From contig SCSM01000028.1 in assembly GCA_004322215.1 (NCBI GenBank), positions 28,346-92,345 of the forward strand: a stretch of 64,000 nucleotides of DNA. The letters run 5' to 3'. Origin of the DNA: Bacteroidota bacterium (GTDB lineage Bacteria; Bacteroidota; Ignavibacteria; Kapaibacteriales; UBA2268). Positions 49,474-58,093 of this stretch are shown here, in pieces (positions within the stretch are counted from its first letter, which is position 1; each line of letters opens with the position of its first letter). The notes under the pieces were generated by a model. It saw only the letters and a program-made list of their open reading frames with translations, was not told the DNA's origin and searched no databases. The translations under genes and the position numbers were made by a program.

Positions 49474-50597
49474 ATGATTACTTGAATGGCTCAATATTAG
49501 AAATGTTGGAAAGAGTAAAGGTTCTTAAATCAAAGATCCCGATTCCTATAATACCAACAAGTTTTCATCAATTAGCGACAAAAGCGATGAGTGCATTAGA
49601 ATCAATTTTTAATGGATTAGTTCTTCTGAGAGATGACACAAGGTATCAAATTAAATCTAATCTTCCTTTTAAGATGATTGAATTTCAGAAAATTGTAAAT
49701 CATCTTGACTATCTTGAAAATTATATAATTTCTGCTCTAAACCGTTATTCAGAAGATGATGGAATTATTACAAATTTAGTTCAGAAAATATGTAAAGAAA
49801 TTAATTATCCTTTATTACCTCCTGTTGGATCGAGTCTGTCTCAAAGTTATTATTGTATAGATCCAATTTTGAATCACTTACGAGTCCCATTACTTGAATC
49901 AGAATTTTTATTACATTTACCAGATATATATCATGAATTAGCTCATCCTCTTATTACAACAAAAAATCATCCAAATGTAATACAATTTCAGGAGAAACTT
50001 GGTCAGTTTAACCTAATCATCAGACATCATTATGAAGATGAAATTATTAATTTAAAAAGAAATAATGGCGAAGACCAGATAAAATATATTGAGATAATTT
50101 TAGACTCATGGATTCAGGGATGGTCAATTGAATTGTTTTGTGACTTATTTGGTACTTATACTCTTGGAACTGCTTATGCTTGGGCACATCTTCATTTAAG
50201 CGTGAAACGAGGAAGTAATCCATATGAAAAACCAGAAGATTCAATGAGTTCTCACCCATCTGATGATGCTCGAATGAAAACGATTTTATATGGCTTAAGT
50301 CTAATTGGATTAGATAAAGAAAATAAAATAATAGATAATTATTGGGGAAAATATCTACTATTAAATGGTGCTTCAGTTGATTGGTGTTATAAAGTTGCAT
50401 ATCCTAAAACAATATTGGAACATTGTGCAGTAAATGCATTGGAGGCTACTAAAGTAATTAATTGTAAAATTGTAAATCAAGGTAATAATAAAGATGTTTG
50501 TAATTTGTTAAATACAGCTTGGATGAAATTTATTGATAATCCTCAAAATTATTTAGTATGGGAAAAAGAGCAACGGGAAAAACTGAAATTTAATTGA
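49470..50597 (+). CDS. Gluzincin-like metallopeptidase in the Argonaute operon
   Basis: 375 residues, no signal peptide, probably cytoplasmic. The zinc motif is YHELAHP (His155, Glu156, His159). About 60 residues later, SIELFCDLFG gives ExxxD (Glu221, Asp225), the third-ligand arrangement of M48-like gluzincins, and SSHPSDDARM at 260-269 matches the HPxxxxR segment that follows in that clan. The N-terminal 130 residues are helical. If the zinc site is active it would be a guide-triggered or activated protease in this system. It is also possible that only the fold is kept. ATGA overlap links it to the small helical gene. Confidence 0.72.
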   Translation: MNDYLNGSILEMLERVKVLKSKIPIPIIPTSFHQLATKAMSALESIFNGLVLLRDDTRYQIKSNLPFKMIEFQKIVNHLDYLENYIISALNRYSEDDGIITNLVQKICKEINYPLLPPVGSSLSQSYYCIDPILNHLRVPLLESEFLLHLPDIYHELAHPLITTKNHPNVIQFQEKLGQFNLIIRHHYEDEIINLKRNNGEDQIKYIEIILDSWIQGWSIELFCDLFGTYTLGTAYAWAHLHLSVKRGSNPYEKPEDSMSSHPSDDARMKTILYGLSLIGLDKENKIIDNYWGKYLLLNGASVDWCYKVAYPKTILEHCAVNALEATKVINCKIVNQGNNKDVCNLLNTAWMKFIDNPQNYLVWEKEQREKLKFN

Positions 50598-50693
50598 ATG
50601 AATTGGTTGTAGTATTAAAACCCTGACTTATCTTTTTTTTTTAGAATTTGAACTAAAATAATTGAAGGTAGTATAAAATTAATACTGTCTTTA

Positions 50694-51422
50694 ATGAATA
50701 TTATCAAAATTATCATCATGAAAAAAGAAGAATTTAAAATAATAGTTGAAGAAAAAATCGGTAACAATTATTTATCAGAAAGTGGAGCAGTATTATATAG
50801 TTCTCTTAAAACAACAGAATATAATTCTGGACCAACGGGGCGCTTATATTTTATGGGTACTAATCCAGGTGGTAATCCTCAATCTATGAAAGATAGTACT
50901 ATTAATAAACATCTTGAAGAATTAAATGATAATTTTAATGAATACATAAATGGGATATGGAATAGAGAAAAAGGGCAGAGTCCATTACAATTGCATATAA
51001 AAGAACTATTCGATGTTTTACACCTTGATTTGGAAAATACTTTTTCAACTAATTTAATCTTTAAAAGAAGTTCTACTATAAGAATGTTAAATGATAAAGA
51101 ATTCAAAGATTGGGCTGATATGTGCTGGGACTTTCACTTAAATTTTTTTATAGAGTTAGATACAAAGATTATTATTACAAACGGTATTGGGATTAAATCA
51201 ACTTTTATGTATATTAAAAATAAACAGATGGTAACTAATTTAGATTACTTAAATAGCGGATATAGTAATTGGAGAATTGGTAAATTTGATGTTACAATTC
51301 AAAATAAGAATATGAGGGTAATAGGACTTCCGCATTTAAGCTACTATTCAATAAAGAATAAGATAGAACAACAAAATTGGATTTCAGTAAATATTGGGAA
51401 TTTCTTAAATAAGATTATTTAA
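50694..51422 (+). CDS. Uracil-DNA glycosylase superfamily-like protein
   Basis: 242 residues (or 234 from ATG 50718). Two segments fit the UDG superfamily: motif 1-like LYFMGTNPGGNP at residues 51-62, in the place of GxDPG/GxNPG, and motif 2-like VIGLPHLSYYS near residue 215-222, in place of HPS. Between them STNLIFKR and IIITNGIG have strand-loop character of the fold. Base excision from DNA is the family function; substrate unknown. It lies 97 bp after the Argonaute operon on the same strand and may be an accessory gene with its own promoter. Assignment is moderate. Confidence 0.6.
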   Translation: MNIIKIIIMKKEEFKIIVEEKIGNNYLSESGAVLYSSLKTTEYNSGPTGRLYFMGTNPGGNPQSMKDSTINKHLEELNDNFNEYINGIWNREKGQSPLQLHIKELFDVLHLDLENTFSTNLIFKRSSTIRMLNDKEFKDWADMCWDFHLNFFIELDTKIIITNGIGIKSTFMYIKNKQMVTNLDYLNSGYSNWRIGKFDVTIQNKNMRVIGLPHLSYYSIKNKIEQQNWISVNIGNFLNKII

Positions 51423-51462
51423 TAAAATTAAAATTCTACTTGTATGTAATGAATATGCGTAG

Positions 51463-52140
51463 TTAGAGGTTATATTTAGTTATTCCTCTAACGTCATATA
51501 TTATATTTGATAAATTTGATAATAATTCTTGATTCTGTTCTACTAAAACTATTGTTTTGTTTTCCTCACGAAGGATTTTTAAAATACTTATAAAATCTTG
51601 GATTTTTTTATTGTCTAAGCCATCACTAGGTTCATCTAAAATAAAAATTAGAGGATCATAGATAATAAGACAACTTAATGCTAAAATTAATGATTGACCA
51701 CCGCTCAAAACACTTGCTGAGTGATTTAAATATTCTTTAAGATTTGAAAAGAAATTTGAAGATAATACAAATTTAAATTTTTCATTTTTGTATTTTGATT
51801 CAGAATAATGCAACGACAAATTTAAATTATCTATAGTAGTTAAATTAGTAAATATGCGATTTCTCTGAGGTAAATAGCCCACAAAACCAGAAAATCCAAT
51901 TTTATAACAATCCCAATCGATAATATTTACATTGTTCATTAAAACAGTTCCACTTTTATAAGGCGTTAATCCTAGTATTCCTTTAACCAAAGTAGATTTA
52001 CCACTTCCATTTTTACCTTTTATTCCAGCAATAGTGCCTTGTTGTACATCCATACTTACCCCACCAATAATTGGAGTATTTTTAAAATAACCTGCCGAAA
52101 AATCTTTAATTTTTATCATTTCCATTTTTTTTGTTCTCAA
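51463..52140 (-). CDS. ABC transporter ATPase, branched-chain amino acid type (LivF-like)
   Basis: About 218-225 residues. Walker A GIKGKNGSGKST, Q-loop GYLPQRNRIF, signature LSGGQ and Walker B FILDEPSDGLD are intact. It is the second ATPase of a Liv-type importer. The likely start is ATG 52119 rather than the TTG at 52140; both overlap the end of the LivG-like gene, so the two are coupled. Last gene of the minus-strand operon starting at 61728. Confidence 0.88.
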   Translation of the reverse strand: MRTKKMEMIKIKDFSAGYFKNTPIIGGVSMDVQQGTIAGIKGKNGSGKSTLVKGILGLTPYKSGTVLMNNVNIIDWDCYKIGFSGFVGYLPQRNRIFTNLTTIDNLNLSLHYSESKYKNEKFKFVLSSNFFSNLKEYLNHSASVLSGGQSLILALSCLIIYDPLIFILDEPSDGLDNKKIQDFISILKILREENKTIVLVEQNQELLSNLSNIIYDVRGITKYNL

Positions 52141-52912
52141 TCATGATTTTTTTATCGTTAAAAGTCCATATTTCATCAGCTAATTCTTCAAGATAGTCTC
52201 TCTTATGTTCGATAATGATTATAGAATTTGTACCTTGAGATTCTGATGTATATTTTTTTAATTTTAAAATTAATTGTCTAATGGTATCCTCATAGATATT
52301 TGAAAAAGGTTCATCTAAAAGAATTAATGAGGCTTTAGAAAAAAGCATTTGTAAAACTGAAATTAATTTAATTTGACCAAAAGACAATTCCGAAATTTTT
52401 TTATTAGTATTTAAAAAACCAAATTCAAGTAATAAATTTATTGCTTCATTAATTTCATTTTTCTCTTTAGTACTTTGTAATACTATTCCTTTTATTAAAT
52501 TAAAAGGATTTAAAAAATCGAAAAGACCATCTTTTTTTGCATTTCTTCTCACAGAAATTAATGCTTCTATTAAATTTAGTTCGCTTGCAATTGAAGGTTT
52601 TTGAAAAATTCGTCTAATACCGCCATTTAGGTTTGATATTATTATTGGTGAAAAAAGGCTGGAAAAATTAGTTTTGTTTAAAATATATGTTACTTTATTT
52701 TGTGAATAGTAAATAATTTCTCCTTCTGACTGGCATACAAAACCGTTTAATAAATTAATAAAAGTTGATTTCCCTGATCCATTAGGACCATAAATACCAT
52801 AAATTTTACCTTGTTCAACTAATAATGGTAAGTTATTATTATCAATTTTAAATAATAATTGATTACTATATTCAAATGTTAAATTTGATTCTATTTTTAT
52901 TATTGTATCCAT
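52106..52912 (-). CDS. ABC transporter ATPase, branched-chain amino acid type (LivG-like)
   Basis: 268 residues. Walker A GIYGPNGSGKST and Walker B LILLDEPFSNIYED are intact, and IIIEHKRD keeps the switch His. The signature is LSFGQ instead of LSGGQ, a mild change, and an insertion typical of LivG proteins (about residues 95-150) is present. With the LivF-like partner it would form the heterodimeric motor of the importer. Overlaps the next gene by about 14-35 bp. Confidence 0.86.
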   Translation of the reverse strand: MDTIIKIESNLTFEYSNQLLFKIDNNNLPLLVEQGKIYGIYGPNGSGKSTFINLLNGFVCQSEGEIIYYSQNKVTYILNKTNFSSLFSPIIISNLNGGIRRIFQKPSIASELNLIEALISVRRNAKKDGLFDFLNPFNLIKGIVLQSTKEKNEINEAINLLLEFGFLNTNKKISELSFGQIKLISVLQMLFSKASLILLDEPFSNIYEDTIRQLILKLKKYTSESQGTNSIIIIEHKRDYLEELADEIWTFNDKKIMIENKKNGNDKN

Positions 52913-52927
52913 AAATTCTTGAGAAAA

Positions 52928-53788
52928 TTATAGGCCTCTCTTCCCCATAATACCTTGTGGGAAAAAATTAATTGAGAAAATAAGTATTAGCCCAAAAATT
53001 ATTGAAGTTATATTTGTTGTATAAATTTGAAAGAGACCCTTAAATATGCTTTCTAATACAAATAGAATTAAAACATAAAACATTGAAGCTATTATAGTTC
53101 CTCTAATCGAATCAATTCCACCAAAGGCACATAAAGCAAATAATATTACTGCTTCATTTATATTAAATCTTTGTGGGTCAGTACTATTTGAATAGAAAGC
53201 AAATAAAGACCCTGCTGCACCAGCAGTAGCACAACCCAAAATAATAAAAATAGAACGGATATAATATACATTAATACCCATAACTTTTGCTAATTCTTCA
53301 TTCTGGCGTACAATAGTAGTAATATAATTTAAATTATGGTATTTAAAAATACTTGCATAAAGTACTAAAATTAAAAAAATAATTGAAGATAAGCACATTA
53401 ATGACAAATCTGTTGTTAAACCTGGCGGTCTGGGGATATTTGAAAAACCGCTAGGTCCTGATATTAATTCAACCAGCAATTTTATCAATTCATTAATTGT
53501 TATGGAAACAAAAATAAAAAAATCTCCTCTTAATCGAAGTATGCTTAATGCTGGTATTAAAGAAAAAATAATTGATATAATTATACTACCAAATAATGCT
53601 AAATAAATGTAATAACCTGTAAAATGAAAAATTACAGTAATTACGCCTGTAAATAAAGCACCTATTGCAAAATAAGCAATATGGCCAATTGCCCAATAAC
53701 CTGTTTTTCCTATAACGATATTATTCAGAGAAAACAAAAAAATTGCGTAAATAAAAAATTTTGTCAATAAGCTTAACAATAAATCCAT
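52928..53788 (-). CDS. ABC permease, branched-chain amino acid type (LivM-like)
   Basis: 286 residues, about eight to nine membrane helices. Family segments: GYWAIGHIAYFAIGALFTGV near the N-terminus and a VMGINVYYIRSIFIILGCATAGAAGSLFAFY stretch containing the EAA-like contact loop. One of two permease subunits. Spaced 15 bp from each neighbour, so clearly in one operon. Confidence 0.88.
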   Translation of the reverse strand: MDLLLSLLTKFFIYAIFLFSLNNIVIGKTGYWAIGHIAYFAIGALFTGVITVIFHFTGYYIYLALFGSIIISIIFSLIPALSILRLRGDFFIFVSITINELIKLLVELISGPSGFSNIPRPPGLTTDLSLMCLSSIIFLILVLYASIFKYHNLNYITTIVRQNEELAKVMGINVYYIRSIFIILGCATAGAAGSLFAFYSNSTDPQRFNINEAVILFALCAFGGIDSIRGTIIASMFYVLILFVLESIFKGLFQIYTTNITSIIFGLILIFSINFFPQGIMGKRGL

Positions 53789-53803
53789 TCCTCACCTATG
53801 ATT

Positions 53804-54700
53804 TTAAATAACCCTAATTTTCTCAAAAAATAACCCTTCAGGTTTTATGTATAGTAGAACTAACAAAATTATTAATGTTAGCGATTCTGATACAATTGGT
53901 GATGTGAAGCAATCTCCAAATTGAAGAAATACTCCTAATAATATTGAAGCAATTACTGTCCCATATAGATTTTTTAGTCCCCCAATTAAACAAGCACAAA
54001 ATGAATATATCATGTATTTATTACCAATATTGGGGTATATTCCAAATCCTACAGACAATGAAATCCCTGATATTGCAATAATAAATGCACTTATACCAAA
54101 AACTAAAGAAGATATTTTTTTGACTGGAATTTTATGGAAAATGGCTAATTCGTAATTGAATACTAAAGCATTAATCGACTTTCCAAACAGTGTTTTTTTT
54201 ATTATCAAATTAAGGACTATCATTATTGTTACTGCAAAGGAAAGTACCAAAATTTCTCTTGGATATAAACCAATTCCGGGTATAGAGTATTCTTGTATTG
54301 ATGAAACAATTGTAGAGTTTGTAAAAATAATACTCATTAATGATTGCATAATAACGGAAATTCCGAATGATGTAATTATTAGAATCGAAGTTCCTTTTTC
54401 CTTAATTGGTGTAAAAATATATTTTTCAATAATTAGTGTTAAAATAATACAACTTAAAATTGATAACAAACATCCTACTAATATACTAATTATCTCAACA
54501 AAAGGTAATTGTAAGTGTGAAGAAATTAAACCTTTAATGTATTTCTCGGAAATAATAAAGACATATCCACTGAAAGTCATTCGATCCGTTAGAGAAAAAT
54601 CTATAGTTCTTAGTATATTAAAGATTAAAGCAAATCCAACTGATACTAATGCTATATAAATACCATTAAAAAAACCATATTTTAATAAATCAAATAGCAT
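53804..54700 (-). CDS. ABC permease, branched-chain amino acid type (LivH-like)
   Basis: 298 residues, about eight membrane helices. Starts LLKYGFFNGIYIALVSVGFALIFNILRTIDFS, the LivH N-terminal pattern (NGLxxGxxYALxALG...xxxNFAHG), and includes KIPVKKISSLVFGISAFIIAISGI and the conserved CLIGGLKNLYGTVIASILLG segment. Partner of the LivM-like permease. The start follows the binding-protein stop by 3 bp. Confidence 0.88.
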   Translation of the reverse strand: MLFDLLKYGFFNGIYIALVSVGFALIFNILRTIDFSLTDRMTFSGYVFIISEKYIKGLISSHLQLPFVEIISILVGCLLSILSCIILTLIIEKYIFTPIKEKGTSILIITSFGISVIMQSLMSIIFTNSTIVSSIQEYSIPGIGLYPREILVLSFAVTIMIVLNLIIKKTLFGKSINALVFNYELAIFHKIPVKKISSLVFGISAFIIAISGISLSVGFGIYPNIGNKYMIYSFCACLIGGLKNLYGTVIASILLGVFLQFGDCFTSPIVSESLTLIILLVLLYIKPEGLFFEKIRVI

Positions 54701-54703
54701 AAA

Positions 54704-55840
54704 TTAATGAATAACTTTAATAGGTTGATAATTTCCATAAATTTTTTTGAAAATTAATCTATCGTAACCTAATGGAATATATTCACCAAATTTATCGAAT
54801 GAAATTTTCCCACTAATCCCACTATAAGTTAGTTTTTTAGTTATTTCTTTAGCTTTATTGGTATTATTTCCAGAACTAAGGACTATTTGATAAATAAATT
54901 TCACAGCGTCATATGCTTTAATTGCAAATATTGTTGGTTCTTCTCCAAATTTAGCTTTATAGTTATTTTTAAATTTTTGTAAATTTTCATTCTCATATGT
55001 TTTAGGTACTACTATCATAACATCGTTAGCTGAATTTTTAGCTGTTTCAGTCATTTTATTTCCCCAAAAATTTTCTGTTGCAAAAAAACTAGTTTTCAAA
55101 TCTTGTCTAGTAGCTTCTTTTAAAAATCTACCACCATCATCCGGATAAATAAATAATAATATTGCATCAAGCTTATAAGTTTTTAATTTAGTAACTATAG
55201 ATGAAAAATTTAGTTGATTCCTTAAGACTTCGATTTTATCTAAAATATTGATATTTAAATCACTTGAATTTCTTATTGTTGCTTGTTTCAATCCTAATCC
55301 CCAATCATCATTTGCATAAAGAATAGCTAAGTTTTTTAATTCTTTTTCTTTAGCCCATTGTAAGATAGCATTTGATGCTTCAGCATCATTTGGCATTATT
55401 CGGTAAAAGCATCCTCTTCCTTTTTCTATTAGGTCAGGCTTTGTATCAACACCCGAGAGTATAAAAATTTGATTTTGATTGGCAAAATCAAAACAGTGTG
55501 CAGCTTGATCCGAACCAAAGATTTCTACAAAAAACTTTATCCCATTTCTACTTGCTTCTTCCATTCTGTTTAAAGCTAAATCTTTTTTATGGGAAGTATT
55601 ATAAAAATCAATCTTGATTCTAGGTTCACCGTGAATTAGTTTAGCATTGATTTCTTCCTCAGCCATTATATGACCATTTCGCATCATCTCGCCAAAGTTG
55701 CTAACTTGACCGTCGAATGGCAAAAGTGCTGCAATATGAATGTCTGTATTCTTAAAATTTACATTAAAATAAAACATCATAATAAATGCAATTATTATAG
55801 TACTTAATAACAATAAAGCAAATTTCTTATTTATTTTCAT
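54704..55840 (-). CDS. Periplasmic binding protein, type I (LivK-like), membrane anchored
   Basis: 378 residues. The N-terminus is a hydrophobic anchor or signal (about 7-27), then the two-lobed Leu/Ile/Val-binding fold starts IHIAALLPFDGQVSNFGEMMRNGHIMAEEEIN. LAILYANDDWGLGLKQA and AFDAVKF-like IKAYDAVKFIYQIV are family segments. Ligand not determinable; such proteins bind amino acids, amides or urea. It is the first transporter gene, 67 bp after the radical SAM gene and on the same strand. Confidence 0.88.
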   Translation of the reverse strand: MKINKKFALLLLSTIIIAFIMMFYFNVNFKNTDIHIAALLPFDGQVSNFGEMMRNGHIMAEEEINAKLIHGEPRIKIDFYNTSHKKDLALNRMEEASRNGIKFFVEIFGSDQAAHCFDFANQNQIFILSGVDTKPDLIEKGRGCFYRIMPNDAEASNAILQWAKEKELKNLAILYANDDWGLGLKQATIRNSSDLNINILDKIEVLRNQLNFSSIVTKLKTYKLDAILLFIYPDDGGRFLKEATRQDLKTSFFATENFWGNKMTETAKNSANDVMIVVPKTYENENLQKFKNNYKAKFGEEPTIFAIKAYDAVKFIYQIVLSSGNNTNKAKEITKKLTYSGISGKISFDKFGEYIPLGYDRLIFKKIYGNYQPIKVIH

Positions 55841-55907
55841 ATAAAATCTCCATTCGTTTATTGAAAGTTAATTATTATTAATTGTTCAAATTAATTCTAT
55901 TTGAATT

Positions 55908-57287
55908 TCAAGTTATAGCCTTTACATATTTGCATTTATTTATAACGTCATTAAATTCATCCAGTACTAACTTAGCATACATTTCATCCTTGTAATGAAA
56001 TGCACCATATCCATCATCAAAACTTGTCCAAATTTTTTCACGTGAATATGAATTAAAATAATCTAAATTAGTATTTGATGAAAGCAAGTCTTTCTCTGCA
56101 TTTGAACCAGGATATACAGCATAAAAACTAGGAGAAATTAGTGGAGAAATTCCATTGTTATAAATGCCAATTTTATCTATTTCTTTAATTAATTCATAGC
56201 TGTTTATTCTACTTGATTCATTCTCTATAGGAACTCCAAAAATAAATGATAAACTTGGTGTAATGCCATTTTGCAGTGTACTTTTAATATTTTCTATAAT
56301 CAAATTATTTTCAAGTGGTTTATTGAGAAATTCTTTGATTATTTTATCTCCGGATTCAATACCATAATAAATATATTGACATCCAGCTTTCTTCATAGTT
56401 TCTATTAATTTAGGATTAACCTTATCAATTCTTGTTTGACATGCCCAATTGAATTTAATTTTTGTTAATGCATTTAATAAAAGTTCTGTGTGTTCTTCGT
56501 CATCTGTGAAGGTCGGATCATCAAAGAAAATAAAGTCAATTCCTTGATATTTTAACTTTTCAAAATTACTGATCATTTCATTAAAAGGTTGTATGTTTGG
56601 CGGCTTTGAATTACATATTGTACAGAACCTACAAGAATGATGACAGCCATAAGATGTACTTAATTGAGCAGTTGTAACCTTCCTAGATTCAACACGTGCC
56701 TTCAGAATTCCATAAGTATAAATTGAAGGTTCAGTTAATAAATTGAAGTTTGGTAATAAAAAGTCATCTTTAATAACACAATCGTAAGTATAAGTTATTT
56801 TACCATCCCTTTTAAATGAAAAATTAGGTATATTAAAAGGGTCAAGATTTCCTTTTAAATAACTAAAAATCTTTTCGTACGGTAACGCATTCCCGTGATA
56901 TGCAAAATCAATAGAACTAGTCATTGGATTGTTTAAAAAATTCTTTTCATAACGTAAATGAACACCACCAATACCTATAACACATTCTTTAATTTTTTCT
57001 CTTATCTTATTCGCTAAATCAAGTCCTTCAAGTAAACTCGGAGATGTAATAGAGATACCAATAAATGTTTCGTTTGGGTTGACTATTTCCTTAAGTTCGT
57101 CATCTATGATGGAATTTAATTTGTCATTTGATGGTAATCTGTTAGCTGATTGAGATGTCAAATCAATAATGTTTGTTTCAATTTCGGCACTATTCAAATA
57201 AGTACCTAATTTTAAAAGACCTATTGGCATACCTTCAAATCGGGAAGGAAATAAAGGAGTAAACAAGATAGCTCTTTTAATATTCAT
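55908..57287 (-). CDS. B12-binding-type radical SAM protein
   Basis: 459 residues. An N-terminal Rossmann-like cobalamin-binding domain (about 1-170, AILFTPLFPSRFEGMPIGLLKLGTYL ... IGIGGVHLRY) is followed by an Elp3-type radical SAM core with Cys215-Cys219-Cys222 (STSYGCHHSCRFC) and YYGIESGD. The typical B12-contact DxHxxG is not evident. Family members methylate or rearrange unreactive carbons; the substrate is unknown. Its start overlaps the SAM hydrolase end by 4 bp (ATGA). The ABC transporter genes follow. Confidence 0.88.
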   Translation of the reverse strand: MNIKRAILFTPLFPSRFEGMPIGLLKLGTYLNSAEIETNIIDLTSQSANRLPSNDKLNSIIDDELKEIVNPNETFIGISITSPSLLEGLDLANKIREKIKECVIGIGGVHLRYEKNFLNNPMTSSIDFAYHGNALPYEKIFSYLKGNLDPFNIPNFSFKRDGKITYTYDCVIKDDFLLPNFNLLTEPSIYTYGILKARVESRKVTTAQLSTSYGCHHSCRFCTICNSKPPNIQPFNEMISNFEKLKYQGIDFIFFDDPTFTDDEEHTELLLNALTKIKFNWACQTRIDKVNPKLIETMKKAGCQYIYYGIESGDKIIKEFLNKPLENNLIIENIKSTLQNGITPSLSFIFGVPIENESSRINSYELIKEIDKIGIYNNGISPLISPSFYAVYPGSNAEKDLLSSNTNLDYFNSYSREKIWTSFDDGYGAFHYKDEMYAKLVLDEFNDVINKCKYVKAIT

Positions 57288-58093
57288 ATTGACCTCACCA
57301 TAATTATATTAACATTGTTACCTATTTTAGCATTGAAAAACTCTTTTGCAGATCCTCTATTCATTGCAATTGAATATCTCCCATAACCATCATCAGTAAT
57401 AACAAATGTACCAATTGGCACTGAAGCAAAATTTTCTTTTACCTGAGAAATTACTGATTTATTTTCAATTTGTATCTTAAAAAATTTATTGATAACATTA
57501 TTTATTTGAAGGGACTTAATATTAATAACAATATTACCGAAACTATTTATATGAATTATTTTTGCATTATTTATTTCATCGAGATATAGGAAATCATTCA
57601 ATGGACTAGTTTTCAATTTTTCGGGATCTATTTTATAACCAATATCGGATAGATTATAATTACCACTTGCAAGTAGCCCAGCAACCTTAGCAAATATATC
57701 TCTACCATCAAAAACTGTGGAGTGAAATGTATCGGTATTTATTACGTAAGATTCTATTATTCCACCTAATACTGAAGCCGCATTCATTAAAATTCCATTA
57801 TCTGGGCCCAGTAATATATCACCTCTATGCACTGATAATGCTAAACATTTTCTATGTGTACCTACTTCAGGATCAACAATAGCTAGATGAATACCAACTG
57901 GTAAATAAAGGATCGTTTCGAATTGCCTGGAGCCATTTATTGTAGAGTATGAACTAATTGTATGACATAAATCAATTATCTGGCAATCTGGTGCTTGTTC
58001 AAGGATAATTCCTTTCATTATTCCAATTCCCTCACTTAACCAACTAAAGTCAGTTGTTAGAGAAATAATTCTCTTAGAATGGTAAGATTTCAT
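57284..58093 (-). CDS. SAM hydrolase (DUF62, SAM hydroxide adenosyltransferase)
   Basis: 270 residues. DUF62 enzymes split S-adenosylmethionine with water into adenosine and methionine; halogenases are relatives. Seen: SLTTDFSWLSEGIGIMKGII, VDPEVGTHRK, LLGPDNGILMNA, VFDGRDIFAKVAGLLASG and the C-terminal DDGYGRYSIAMNRGSA, which cover both family domains. ATG 58093 is chosen since the family homology starts there; a longer frame to 58165 lies inside the NACHT gene. It overlaps the NACHT gene by 20 bp and the radical SAM gene by 4 bp. Confidence 0.86.
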   Translation of the reverse strand: MKSYHSKRIISLTTDFSWLSEGIGIMKGIILEQAPDCQIIDLCHTISSYSTINGSRQFETILYLPVGIHLAIVDPEVGTHRKCLALSVHRGDILLGPDNGILMNAASVLGGIIESYVINTDTFHSTVFDGRDIFAKVAGLLASGNYNLSDIGYKIDPEKLKTSPLNDFLYLDEINNAKIIHINSFGNIVINIKSLQINNVINKFFKIQIENKSVISQVKENFASVPIGTFVITDDGYGRYSIAMNRGSAKEFFNAKIGNNVNIIMVRSI

